From: Cupriavidus sp. WKF15
GTDB lineage: Bacteria; Pseudomonadota; Gammaproteobacteria; Burkholderiales; Burkholderiaceae
Direction: 5' to 3'
Assembly: GCF_029278605.1 (NCBI RefSeq)
Contig: NZ_CP119574.1
Coordinates: 372,001-436,000, forward strand
Length of the DNA stretch: 64,000 bases
Below, in pieces: positions 27,219 to 36,221 of this stretch. A program made the translations under genes and the position numbers. How positions within the stretch are numbered: the first letter of the stretch is position 1; every line of letters begins with the position of its first letter. The notes below the pieces were generated by a model. It did not search any database. It saw only the letters and a program-made list of their open reading frames with translations, and was not told the origin of the DNA.

Positions 27219-27253
27219 CATCAATTGCTTATGGTAGGAAATTGGAGAACCTA

Positions 27254-27652
27254 ATGCCTACCCGAAACGCCGTGCGCCTGCTAATCGCGGACGACGACCC
27301 GAATGCGTTGGCAGCATACGAGGTGTTCTTCGACGCTCATGGTTACGAAACCCGGACAACAGGAGACGGCGCGGACGCCCTCGCGGAATACTATGCGTGG
27401 CGGCCGGACGCTGTTGTTCTCGACATTCAGATGCCCGGTTTGGACGGGCACGCGGTGGCAAGGGAGATCCGGCGCCTACAATCCGCGCCGGCCCCTTTGC
27501 TGGTGGCGGTTACCGCTCTGACATCGCCTTCCGAGCAGGCCGCATCAATTAGATCCGGGTTCGATCATCATTTTGTAAAGCCCGCCGACCTGCCGGCGGT
27601 CCTCGCTGCGATAGCGGCCCGCGTAGGCCCAAGCGCCACGGATGCTTCATGA
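27254..27652 (+). CDS. Single-domain response regulator (receiver)
   Basis: The 132-residue protein is a receiver alone: LLIADDDPNALAAYEVFF (acidic pair), AVVLDIQMPGLDGHAV with the phosphoacceptor Asp near residue 57, VAVTALTSPSEQ and FVKPADL with the conserved Lys. There is no output domain, so it acts as a phosphate shuttle or by protein contact. It pairs with the divergent kinase. Confidence 0.92.
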   Translation: MPTRNAVRLLIADDDPNALAAYEVFFDAHGYETRTTGDGADALAEYYAWRPDAVVLDIQMPGLDGHAVAREIRRLQSAPAPLLVAVTALTSPSEQAASIRSGFDHHFVKPADLPAVLAAIAARVGPSATDAS

Positions 27653-28200
27653 CAATCGGCTCCGCGGTCTGTGACCGTTTTCCGGCAGGCTAATGACTGG
27701 CCGTTCATGGCCGATCTCTGCCCTTGGTGGGGCTTGACAGGAGCCTGGCCCACTGGCCGAAGCTTGCTGGTGACAAATTCAGTTCGCAACCTGCAAACGC
27801 TTGGCCAGCAAGGGCTGGCGCGGAGTTGACCGAAATCGCTCGGGGTGTTGACACATCTACTGTCGCAACGGTGACAGACACTACGGTCTACGCCAGCGGA
27901 CACGTCCCGAACTGTGGGGTAGGTGGTACCAAGCCAGCTCACGGTCGCCGGCGCCACCCGGGTCTTGTTGCCCGTTGCAGGAACTCGAAGCTCTCCAGCG
28001 CCCTGCCGGCGGGATCTTGTATGGGCTACATCGATAACAGGCGCGCTTCCTCGGCGCAGGCAACTGGTCATCTTCGACGCCCTGCATGACTTCCTCGGCA
28101 AATGCCGGCCAAGAAGCCTTCTCGGGGTCCAACTCGATGAGGCAGCTTATGCCTTTTGCGGCATATTCGTTAAGCCGAGCGAGCCAGAATGATCGAAACG
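27653..28200. other. Intergenic region without a supported gene
   Basis: A 121-residue plus frame (27724-28089) has no family resemblance and is probably accidental. Near 27696-27709 a GGCC-N6-GGCC word occurs. Base composition becomes markedly AT-rich from about 28190 to the hipB start. Confidence 0.4.
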
Positions 28201-28215
28201 ATCAAAAATGTTTTC

Positions 28216-28348
28216 AATCATGGACATTAATGTGGATAAAGTCCAAATTTGTGAACATATCTTGGGCTTGATCTCCAACTCCATCATCTCTACAATGTTC
28301 GTAATCATAGACATAAATCGTCTTATAGTTCAGGATTACAGACATTAT
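28216..28348 (+). promoter_or_regulatory. Three direct repeats upstream of hipB, candidate autoregulatory operators
   Basis: AATCATGGACATTAA (28216-28230), AATCATAGACATAAA (28303-28317) and GATTACAGACATTAT (28334-28348) share the core AT.A..GACATWA. The third runs into the hipB start codon. They lie in an AT-rich stretch, as expected for a promoter bound by the XRE-type antitoxin. Binding by HipB is inference. Confidence 0.5.
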
Positions 28349-28688
28349 GAAGCGGGACGAATCTCCACTTCTGCCTCTTTCCCGGGTCACTGAAGCCGAG
28401 CAGCTCGGTGTCCGTATCACCCAACTACGCCAAGGCCTGAGGCTACGCCAGGCGGATGTGGCTGCGCGCGCCGGGGTCTCTCGGGGAACGGCGATCCTGA
28501 TTGAAAAAGGTGATCCGGGACGGACTCTTACGCAGATCCTGCGCTATGTTCATGCCCTCGCGCCGGAAGTCACCCTGCAGGCGCTCCTGGCAGGCGATGT
28601 GCCGGCATTGATCGCCTTGCATGCACGTAAGCTGCCACAGCGCATTCGCTCCGCAAGCAAGGCGGAACTGCGTGAGCTCGATTTCTAA
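28347..28688 (+). CDS. hipB: HipB-like XRE antitoxin
   Basis: The 113-residue protein has an XRE HTH at residues 20-75 (LGVRITQLRQGLRLRQADVA, AARAGVSRGTAILIEKGDPG). The C-terminal tail is basic. It lies 9 bases before the HipA-like kinase, the classic hipBA order, and probably represses the pair through the upstream repeats while neutralising the kinase. Confidence 0.85.
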   Translation: MKRDESPLLPLSRVTEAEQLGVRITQLRQGLRLRQADVAARAGVSRGTAILIEKGDPGRTLTQILRYVHALAPEVTLQALLAGDVPALIALHARKLPQRIRSASKAELRELDF

Positions 28689-28697
28689 GGAGAAGCC

Positions 28698-30089
28698 TTG
28701 GCCCCTCGTCGCGCTCCCAACAAGGTAGCGGTATTTGCCCACATCGCCGATCAGGCGGAAGGGCATCACTTCGTGCCCACAGGACTGCTCAGTCGCGAGA
28801 CGTCCGCGAGTCGGCAAACCGTCAGCTTCGCCTATGGCACACGTTACCTACAGCGGCCGAACGCCGTCGAGGTAGACCCTCGCGCGCTCACCTTGGCGCA
28901 GGCGCGACAGGCGGAGCCCGGCACGGTGTGGTACCCGCTGCCCGAGGTGAACGAATTTGGGGGGATCCGCGATGCTGCGCCCGATGCCTGGGGCCGCCGT
29001 GTTATCGAGGCCGCGCTCAATGCCGTGCCGAACTCGCTCGACGAATTCACCTACCTGCTAGAGGCCGGCAGCGACCGGGTTGGTGCGCTGGACGTGCGGG
29101 AGGACACCAAGAGCCCCGCGCACAAGGGGGCCGGGGGTCTGATCGATCTGCCATACCTCTTGCAGGTGGCTGACGCGGTCGAGAACGGCGAGCCCATTCC
29201 GGCGAACCTGCTGCCATACCTCGGCGGCGTGCCGTCGGCAGGCGGCGCGCGCCCGAAAGCTTCCGTGCGGGAGACCAACAGCGTCCTGTGGCTGGCCAAG
29301 TTCCCGTCCAAGACCGACACGCTCAACATGGCAGTCCTCGAGGCCGGCGCCCTGGAGATCGCGCGGGCCGCTGGGCTTTCCGTTCCGCCCGTGAAGGTGA
29401 TCGCGGTTGGGGGCAAGCCGGTGCTGATGATCCGTCGGTTCGACCGGTACTGGGCGCCGGCCGGGCAGCCGCTCGCGGCCATGGCGCGCGGCTACGACAC
29501 CGAGCCCATGCCTGGCTATACGGAGGGACGCATTGCGCAGGTCAGCGCGTTGACCTTGATGGGATGCCCGGAGATGGAGTCGATGGCCAAGGGCTACAAG
29601 GATCTGGCCCGGACGATTCGCGAGCAGGTCGTGGCGTCGCGCGTGAGAGTCGACAACGAGGAGCTGTTTGCCCGCATGGTGCTCAACATCTTTCTGACCA
29701 ATGACGATGACCACCTGCGCAACCACGCGTTTGCCTACGACACGCAGCTGCAGGGCTGGCGCCTGAGCCCGCTGTATGACGTCGTGCCGCGAGCGTCCGT
29801 CTCCATGGAGCGCCGCCTGCACCTAAGCGTGGGCAAGCAGGGGAAGCTTGCAACCCTCGACAATGCGATGAGCGAGTTCGCTGCCTTCGTGGCGGACCGA
29901 CCTACGGCGCTCGACGTGATTCGCCGGGTATGGGGTGCCGTGCGGGGCTGGAAGAACATCTATGAAGGCCTGGGAGCCACCCAGGATCTGATCCGCACGC
30001 TCGAGCAGGCCGTCCGAAGCCTCTCGGACATTGCGAGTCCGGCGCTGGAGAAGGACATCCGTCGCGGCGCGGAAGCCAAGGCAGCCTAG
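28698..30089 (+). CDS. hipA: HipA-like Ser/Thr kinase toxin
   Basis: The start is a TTG at 28698, six bases after AAGGAGA. The 463-residue protein has an N-terminal HipA domain, the PDAWGRRVIEAALN motif, GGARPKASV, LWLAKFPSK with the ATP-binding Lys and the catalytic NDDDHLRNHAF (residues 335-345) followed by LSPLYDVVP, the metal-binding motif. HipA kinases inactivate translation factors such as GltX and induce dormancy. All key residues look intact. Confidence 0.9.
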   Translation: MAPRRAPNKVAVFAHIADQAEGHHFVPTGLLSRETSASRQTVSFAYGTRYLQRPNAVEVDPRALTLAQARQAEPGTVWYPLPEVNEFGGIRDAAPDAWGRRVIEAALNAVPNSLDEFTYLLEAGSDRVGALDVREDTKSPAHKGAGGLIDLPYLLQVADAVENGEPIPANLLPYLGGVPSAGGARPKASVRETNSVLWLAKFPSKTDTLNMAVLEAGALEIARAAGLSVPPVKVIAVGGKPVLMIRRFDRYWAPAGQPLAAMARGYDTEPMPGYTEGRIAQVSALTLMGCPEMESMAKGYKDLARTIREQVVASRVRVDNEELFARMVLNIFLTNDDDHLRNHAFAYDTQLQGWRLSPLYDVVPRASVSMERRLHLSVGKQGKLATLDNAMSEFAAFVADRPTALDVIRRVWGAVRGWKNIYEGLGATQDLIRTLEQAVRSLSDIASPALEKDIRRGAEAKAA

Positions 30090-30439
30090 AAAAACGGCGA
30101 GCAGATCCTCGTCAACGGCCGTCGGCTGGTCGATGTTCTGATTCGGCCACGGCCGGCGATTACCTGCGGTGATGTTCCACTCGGGTTCAAGGTTCGAATG
30201 ATGCTGCCTTCCAGGCCCGCAGCCAGATTCAAGTGAAACGGCCAATAGTGCATCAGGCCATTGTCCCGAAGGGCATAGACCTCAACGGTCGACCCGGCGG
30301 CTACCAGCTCATGAATCAGATGCGAGAGCTTGCAAATGCTGGGGAGGCCCGAAAGGCGTGGGCGCTGGAGCATAGAAGCGATTTGCAACAGCGGCCTTGG
30401 TTGCCGCTTCAATCTTTCGGGGTCTGGCCAGGCCCGAGC
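30090..30439. other. Intergenic region between convergent hipA and P450 genes
   Basis: Short frames exist on both strands (30086-30412 minus, 30233-30472 plus) but none resembles a known family. No convincing terminator was seen. Confidence 0.35.
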
Positions 30440-31780
30440 CTAGCTCCCCTTTCGTACACGAAGTCTGGTTAATCCGCGGTATACCGGGTTGCCATTCCAG
30501 TGCGGTTCGTCGTCTAGGAGTGAAAGCTCGGGCCAGTGGCGCAGAATCGCCCGGAACAGGATCTCCGCCTCGATCAGTGTCAGCGCAGCGCCAATGCAGA
30601 CATGGGGGCCATGCCCGAACGAAAGGTGGGAGCCTTCGCGCCGCGTGATGTCCAACTCGTCCGGGTTGCGGAAGCGCGCCGGGTCGCGATTGGCGGCGCC
30701 GATCAGGGCAACGACCAGATCGCCGCGCCGCAGTTGCCGCCCGTGCAGCATCAGATCTGTGGCAACCCGACGTCCCGTGTACTGGACCGGGCTCTCATAG
30801 CGCAACAACTCGCGCAGGGCATTGGGCAGCAGTTCCGGGGTCTGCTGCAGGCGCCGCCATTGCTCGGGATGGCTCAGCAGTGCGTGCAGCCCGTTGCCAA
30901 GCAGATTGCGCGTCGTTTCATGACCGGCAAACAGCAGCATCGCGCATTGCGCCAGGAGTTCCGCGCCGGCCTCGATTTTGCCTTCGGCCTGGGCGTACAG
31001 CAGATGCCCGATCAGGTCCCGCTGTGGCAGCTGCGAGAGATCTGTGTCCTGTGCCTTGCGCCGTGCCAGCATCGCTTCAAAGGCTGCCGCCATCTTGAGC
31101 AGGCTGACCTGGGCGCGTCGTTTCAGCGCTGCGTCGGGATCCGGTGCGCCGATGAAAGCGGCCAGGTCTTCGGACCAGGCGAGGAAGTCCGGCTGGCGCT
31201 CGGCGTCCATGTCGAGCAGCCTCGCGATGACCATCGCTGGCAGCGGCCTGGCGATCGACTCCATGAAATCGAACTCTTCCACGCCTGCCAGCCGCTCTAT
31301 CAGCCCGGCCGCCATTTGCTCGATGATGCCGGCGAACGCGCGCAGGGCAGCCGGACGGAAGCCGGCATTGAGCACTTGTCGCAGCCTCGTATGATCGGGC
31401 GCGTCCAGGAACAGCATCGCCCGGCTGAACAAGCGCTGGAAGGGGCAAAGCTCCTGGCGCTCGCCTTCGCTGCCACGCATCACCCAGCCTCCCGTGCGCC
31501 GCGCCGAATATCGGGGGTCGCGCAGCACGGATTCCACATCCTCGTGCCCGGTGAGTAGCCAGGCACCCCCGAAGAACTCTTCACTCCAATGGATGGGCCC
31601 GAGCGCGCGCAGCGCGTGGTAAGCGGGGTAGGGGTTTTGCAGGAAGGCGCCGTCGACCAGGCGGTCGCAGGGGATCAACGCTCCGGCCATCGATGCCTGG
31701 CTGTAGGACCGGTGTAGAGCCTTCGAGGGGAGAGCGGTGGCCCGATCGGTAACAGTCGTGCTATCGGCAATGCTGGTCAT
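30440..31780 (-). CDS. Cytochrome P450 (bacterial class I type)
   Basis: From ATG 31780 the protein has 446 residues; a TTG at 31849 extends the frame but is less likely. The I-helix is LLFAGHETTRNLLGNG, the ExxR is ELLRYESPVQ and the haem loop is FGHGPHVCIG with Cys395. It is soluble and needs separate redox partners, which are not encoded nearby. It is 85 bases downstream of bioF in the same direction. In Bacillus, P450 BioI makes pimelate for BioF, so a role in biotin precursor supply is possible; other fatty-acid oxidation roles are equally open. Confidence 0.92.
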   Translation of the reverse strand: MTSIADSTTVTDRATALPSKALHRSYSQASMAGALIPCDRLVDGAFLQNPYPAYHALRALGPIHWSEEFFGGAWLLTGHEDVESVLRDPRYSARRTGGWVMRGSEGERQELCPFQRLFSRAMLFLDAPDHTRLRQVLNAGFRPAALRAFAGIIEQMAAGLIERLAGVEEFDFMESIARPLPAMVIARLLDMDAERQPDFLAWSEDLAAFIGAPDPDAALKRRAQVSLLKMAAAFEAMLARRKAQDTDLSQLPQRDLIGHLLYAQAEGKIEAGAELLAQCAMLLFAGHETTRNLLGNGLHALLSHPEQWRRLQQTPELLPNALRELLRYESPVQYTGRRVATDLMLHGRQLRRGDLVVALIGAANRDPARFRNPDELDITRREGSHLSFGHGPHVCIGAALTLIEAEILFRAILRHWPELSLLDDEPHWNGNPVYRGLTRLRVRKGS

Positions 31781-31865
31781 CGTGAGATCTTGCTTTGGCA
31801 GCCAGACACTGTCGGGTTTCGGTCTGGCTCGGTTCGGAAGCGTCGGCAATGAGGCGAGAGATTCT

Positions 31866-33071
31866 TCACGCTTCTCCCCGCCGGGCTAGGACGGCGGACA
31901 GGCTGTCCAGCAAGCGTGTCACGTCGGCTGCGGTATGCGACGCCGACAGTGTGATGCGCAGGCGCGACGTGCCGTTGGGCACGGTGGCGCGGATGTCGTC
32001 GTTCTCAAGCGCTTGGGACAGCGACAGCGCGGCCTCGTTGTCGCTAACGATCAGGGGCTGGATGGGTGTGCTGCTGTCGGCGAGTTGCCAGCCGGCATTC
32101 GGATGCCGGACCTGAAGGGTTTGAAGGCCGTTGCGCAACTGCCTGATCAATTGCATCAGGTGGTTGCGGCGCTCGCGTCCTTCATGGCCTGCGATCAGCG
32201 CCAGGCTGCTCAGGAGCGCATGGACGATAGCCGGCCGCGCAGCCGCGCTGTGGAGGTAAGGACGGGCCTCGTTGGCCAGATGCTCCACAATCGTCCTGTG
32301 CGCAGCGACAAACGCTCCCGCCACGCCCGCTGCCTTGCCCAGCGTTCCGACATAGATCAGGCGCTCGGAGGTCAGTTCCAGGTGCTCCAGGGCACCGCGG
32401 CCTCGCTCCCCCAGCACGCCAAAGCCGTGGGCATCGTCCACCACGAGCCAGGCGTCATGGTGCTCGGCCAGTGCCTGCATTTCGGCGAGCGGTGCCATGT
32501 CGCCATCCATGCTGAACACGCTGTCGGTCACGATCAGCTTGAGCGGGCTGTTGCAGGCAGCAAGCTGCCTGGCGAGGGCGGTGATGTCGCAGTGTGGGTA
32601 CCTTTTCATCGTGGCGCGAGCCAGTAGCGCGCCATCGATCAGCGAGGCATGGACGAGCTTGTCGCAAAACAGCGTCGCGTCGGCCGTGCCCAGCGCGCTC
32701 AGCACGGCCAGATTAGCCATATATCCAGTGCAGAAGTAGAGCGCCTGCACGTTGGGAATATTCGGAGTGAACCACCGGGCCAACTCGCTTTCCAGTTGGT
32801 GGTGGGCGAGCGAACGCGCATTGACGACGGGGAAAGCGCCGCTACCCGCGCCGTAGCGATGGGCCCCCTCCGCAAAAGCCGCGATCACCGCCGGGTGGTT
32901 TGCCAGCCCGAGGTAGTCGTTGCTGCAAAAGCTCAGCAGAGGACGTGCTTGACTGTCCTTGACGCTAACCGTCTGGTGAGGCGCGCATCCGGTATGTGCG
33001 GCGCGGCGGTAGCGCGTCAAAGCACCAGCGGCGCGCTCGGCCGCGGCCTGGTTCAGTTGGTCAATCAGCAT
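31866..33071 (-). CDS. bioF: 8-amino-7-oxononanoate synthase (BioF) or close alpha-oxoamine synthase
   Basis: The 401-residue PLP enzyme has LLSFCSNDYLGLANHPAVI, the His/Asp region VVDDAHGFGVLGERGRG and the PLP Lys in VGTLGKAAGVAG (Lys246). It condenses pimeloyl-ACP or -CoA with alanine in biotin synthesis. No bioA, bioB or bioD is in the window; the partner is the P450, so this may be a second copy used with it. Other alpha-oxoamine synthases share the motifs. Confidence 0.85.
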   Translation of the reverse strand: MLIDQLNQAAAERAAGALTRYRRAAHTGCAPHQTVSVKDSQARPLLSFCSNDYLGLANHPAVIAAFAEGAHRYGAGSGAFPVVNARSLAHHQLESELARWFTPNIPNVQALYFCTGYMANLAVLSALGTADATLFCDKLVHASLIDGALLARATMKRYPHCDITALARQLAACNSPLKLIVTDSVFSMDGDMAPLAEMQALAEHHDAWLVVDDAHGFGVLGERGRGALEHLELTSERLIYVGTLGKAAGVAGAFVAAHRTIVEHLANEARPYLHSAAARPAIVHALLSSLALIAGHEGRERRNHLMQLIRQLRNGLQTLQVRHPNAGWQLADSSTPIQPLIVSDNEAALSLSQALENDDIRATVPNGTSRLRITLSASHTAADVTRLLDSLSAVLARRGEA

Positions 33072-33534
33072 TTGCCGAACTCCTGCGCTACGCGCTGCTC
33101 CGGGGGTAGAACAGCCGGCACATCGCGGCGGGCCAGCATGCGGGTATATCGGCCGCTTGTGGATGCATTTCCCACGTCAGCTCCTGTTTCGGCATCCTCG
33201 GCTCGGTCGTTTTAGGCAGGGCCCGAGCACTGGCATGAATAGGAGAGTGGATGTTAGTAGAGGCTCCTCATGTCCCGCAAACTGGGGGTGCTGAAGCGAG
33301 TTGAGAGCGGAACGTCGATAAAAACGCGACAAAGCCGACAAATGGATGTGTGATGCTGTAATTTGGCTTCACGCGGTACAGTCGCCTCTCGGGTCGATTG
33401 GCGCCTCAGCTATCCTATCGTCGAAGCAAAGCGCAATTAATCGCCAAGCGTTCAAACCACAACAACCTATGGAGCCAGCGCGCGATGGGTTCAAAGTGGC
33501 TATGAGCAATGTCGTCGATGACCGATCTCACGCA
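33072..33534. other. Intergenic region upstream of bioF
   Basis: This holds the promoter region of bioF and no gene I can support. Part of it (33240-33470) is relatively AT-rich. No BirA-type operator was recognised. Confidence 0.35.
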
Positions 33535-33620
33535 AGTCGCAGTGGCCGCGGAGCAGGGCCCGGTAGACCGGGTTGCCGTTCCAGTGCGGTTCGGCGTCTA
33601 CGAGCGAAAGCGCGGGCTTG
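33535..33620 (-). pseudogene. 3' relic of a second cytochrome P450 gene
   Basis: On the minus strand it encodes LSLVDAEPHWNGNPVYR, nearly the same as the C-terminal LSLLDDEPHWNGNPVYR of the P450 at 30440. About 55 bases match the end of that gene (GGGTTGCC.TTCCAGTGCGGT). Nothing else of the gene remains. Confidence 0.75.
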
Positions 33621-33628
33621 CAAATGCG

Positions 33629-34110
<482 letters not shown>

Positions 34111-34262
34111 AGCGGCGCTCGCATTAACTGGATGTTCTCTACCGAAACGGTCCGGGAAAAATTGGCCAAAGCCTACCCAGTACTGACCTCTGGCATACCG
34201 TCATAACCTGTGCGGAGGTACTAGTGGTCGTATCGGCCTGGTGCAGCCCGGTTGAAGGCGCG

Positions 34263-35561
34263 CTAGTCGGCGGCAACCGGCTCTGCCGGCTGTAGCGGTT
34301 CGAGCGCGACCGTTTCATCGAGGTGGAACAGGGCATCAAACTGGCCGGCGATGGACGCGTCGAAATAGTGGCTGGCGCGTTCGGTCCGGGGCAAGTAGAG
34401 TACGCCGATCGCACGTTCCAGCAAGACCTCGAACAGCGGCCCGCTTGCGCCCGGTCCCAGCGGCAGGAAGAAGCGGTCTAGGCCGGTGGCATGAAACAAT
34501 GCTTCCCAGCTGTCAGGCAGGGCCGGGACGATGCGCTTGGGTTCCGGATCGCCATCCCACTCCGAGGCTGCGCAGACGTGGCCGGCATAGGTGGTAAAGC
34601 CGACCAGCAGTGCCCGCGTGCCGGCTTGCTGGCGTACCAGTTGCCCCAGGTTCCATTCGCCACGCAAGCGAGATTCGGTGGCACGGGCATCGCCCAGATG
34701 GGAATTGTGTGCCCAGACCACGGTACGTCCGTTGCCGCCTTGGCGCTGCCGGTACGCCGCAAGCGAGTAAAGGGTCTGCGCCATGTGGGCGTCGCGCAGG
34801 TTCCATGTGCTGACGCGGCGGCCGAACATCTCCCGGTAGTAGGCTTCCGCATTGACCACCACCAAGGCGTTCTGTTCAGCAAAGAAGTGGGAATCCATCG
34901 CCGCCAGCCCGTTTTGGGATATGTAGGCAGCTTCGTCGTTGCGCAACTGGAGCAGTTGCCGGATGGCACCATCCCGGGCTGGCGCGCGCAATCCCGCAGC
35001 GGCCTGATAGCCATAGGCGGCGGGGTCGCGCACATGGTCGAGGGCGGCATAGTGGTGGCGAGCCGCTTCCGCCTGCGCGGGGTCGGTGCGCTCGAGATAA
35101 CCGATCACGGCTTCCGCGGAGCGATAGAGGCTATAGAGATCCAGGCCATAGACGCCAGTTCGCCGTTCCCTCGGCAAGCCCGCGTTGTGCGCGCGCAGCC
35201 ATTCTATGAATGAGAGAAATTCCTGGTTCCTCCACATCCAGGACGGGAACCGCTCGAAGTCGGCGAGCGCCTGCTCACCGCTGTCGTCGCCCTCCCCCTG
35301 CACATAGCGATTGACGCGCCAGGCGTCCGGCCAGTCGCCCTCGATGGCAACCGCGTCGAAGCCGTGGCCGGCAATCAGCGCCTGCGTGATCTGGGCGCGC
35401 ATTCGGTAGAACTCGGCGGTGCCGTGCGTAGCCTCGCCGAGCAGGACATACTGCTTGCCAAGGGCCAGGTCGAGCAGCGACGCATAGTCTGACGCGTTGC
35501 CCTGCAAGCGGTGGGCGGTTTCCCGTACCGCCAGGAACGGCGTGAGAGGAGGAGAGGGCAT
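34263..35561 (-). CDS. Erythromycin esterase-family hydrolase
   Basis: The 432-residue protein carries the family motifs YVLLGEATHGTAEFYRMR (about 36-53), FDAVAIEGDWPDAWRVNRY and VVWAHNSHLGDARAT, with the conserved Glu and His residues. Ere enzymes open macrolide lactones, but most members of this family in environmental bacteria have no known resistance role. It sits among stress-related genes. Its start region overlaps an FtsH-like relic on the same strand. Confidence 0.88.
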   Translation of the reverse strand: MPSPPLTPFLAVRETAHRLQGNASDYASLLDLALGKQYVLLGEATHGTAEFYRMRAQITQALIAGHGFDAVAIEGDWPDAWRVNRYVQGEGDDSGEQALADFERFPSWMWRNQEFLSFIEWLRAHNAGLPRERRTGVYGLDLYSLYRSAEAVIGYLERTDPAQAEAARHHYAALDHVRDPAAYGYQAAAGLRAPARDGAIRQLLQLRNDEAAYISQNGLAAMDSHFFAEQNALVVVNAEAYYREMFGRRVSTWNLRDAHMAQTLYSLAAYRQRQGGNGRTVVWAHNSHLGDARATESRLRGEWNLGQLVRQQAGTRALLVGFTTYAGHVCAASEWDGDPEPKRIVPALPDSWEALFHATGLDRFFLPLGPGASGPLFEVLLERAIGVLYLPRTERASHYFDASIAGQFDALFHLDETVALEPLQPAEPVAAD

Positions 35562-36030
35562 GGTGGCTCCTGATGGCGGCCTCGTGCTTTGAGGCGGACT
35601 TGGCTTGTGGCGACGGCGTCGGCTCCGTCTTCATCAGCGCATCCAGGGCAGCCCGGTCAATTACTTCCTTTTCAAGCAGCATCTGTGCAAGCGCGTCGAG
35701 CCGCCCACGCCGCGCCAGCAAGCTGTTCCGGGTCCGTTCGGCAGCCTCGGCCAGGATCAGACGGATCTCGTCGTCGATTGTCTGCGCCGCGCACTCGCTG
35801 TATTCCCATTCCGGCTGCCGCATGGCGGGGGCGCCCCGCAGTGGGCTGTTGCCCGTGCGTTCGTAGCAGGGCAGGCCGAGCGATTCGCTCATACCGTACT
35901 GGGTGATCATCTGCCGGGCCATGTCGGTGGCGCGTTCGAGGTCGTTCTGCACGCCGGTGGAGACATCGCCAAAGACCATGCGAAGAAAGCGCTCGACATT
36001 CCTGGTTTTCACGCCGGTTTCCGTGGCCAT
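35275..36030 (-). pseudogene. C-terminal stub of an FtsH-type protease
   Basis: From ATG 36030 the frame encodes FLRMVFGDVSTGVQNDLERA, then TDMARQMITQYGMSESLGLP and TIDDEIRLILAEAAERTRNSL, the C-terminal M41 region of FtsH. The AAA domain and HExxH zinc site are missing, so it cannot be a protease. After about residue 150 the frame runs for 280 bases into the esterase gene and no longer resembles FtsH. It could be a truncated relic or a small protein that keeps only the helical domain. Confidence 0.65.
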
Positions 36031-36221
36031 TGTCGGGATCCTTGCGAGGTCGCTGCTGCGTTTAACATAGTGCCGCGCCCGCGTCCCGGGTTGATCGGCA
36101 TCAACAGACACCGGAGGAGCTGTCGCGACGCCTTGCGCCCGGGGGCTCCTTGATTTGCCGCAAGCCGCTCGGCCAACCGTCGACCAGAATGGTGCGGAGC
36201 GACCCTGCGCAGGAGGAGAAC

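Noticed and set aside
25800..27850. Possible relation between intergenic stretches at 25800-26010 and 27655-27850
   Set aside because: Only short words such as TTCGGCCAGTGG match; not enough to call a repeat.
30086..30472. Overlapping small frames on both strands after hipA
   Set aside because: Neither has family resemblance or good start context; treated as intergenic.
34263..35561. Macrolide resistance gene
   Set aside because: The Ere fold is clear, but family membership alone does not show macrolide hydrolysis in a genomic stress context.
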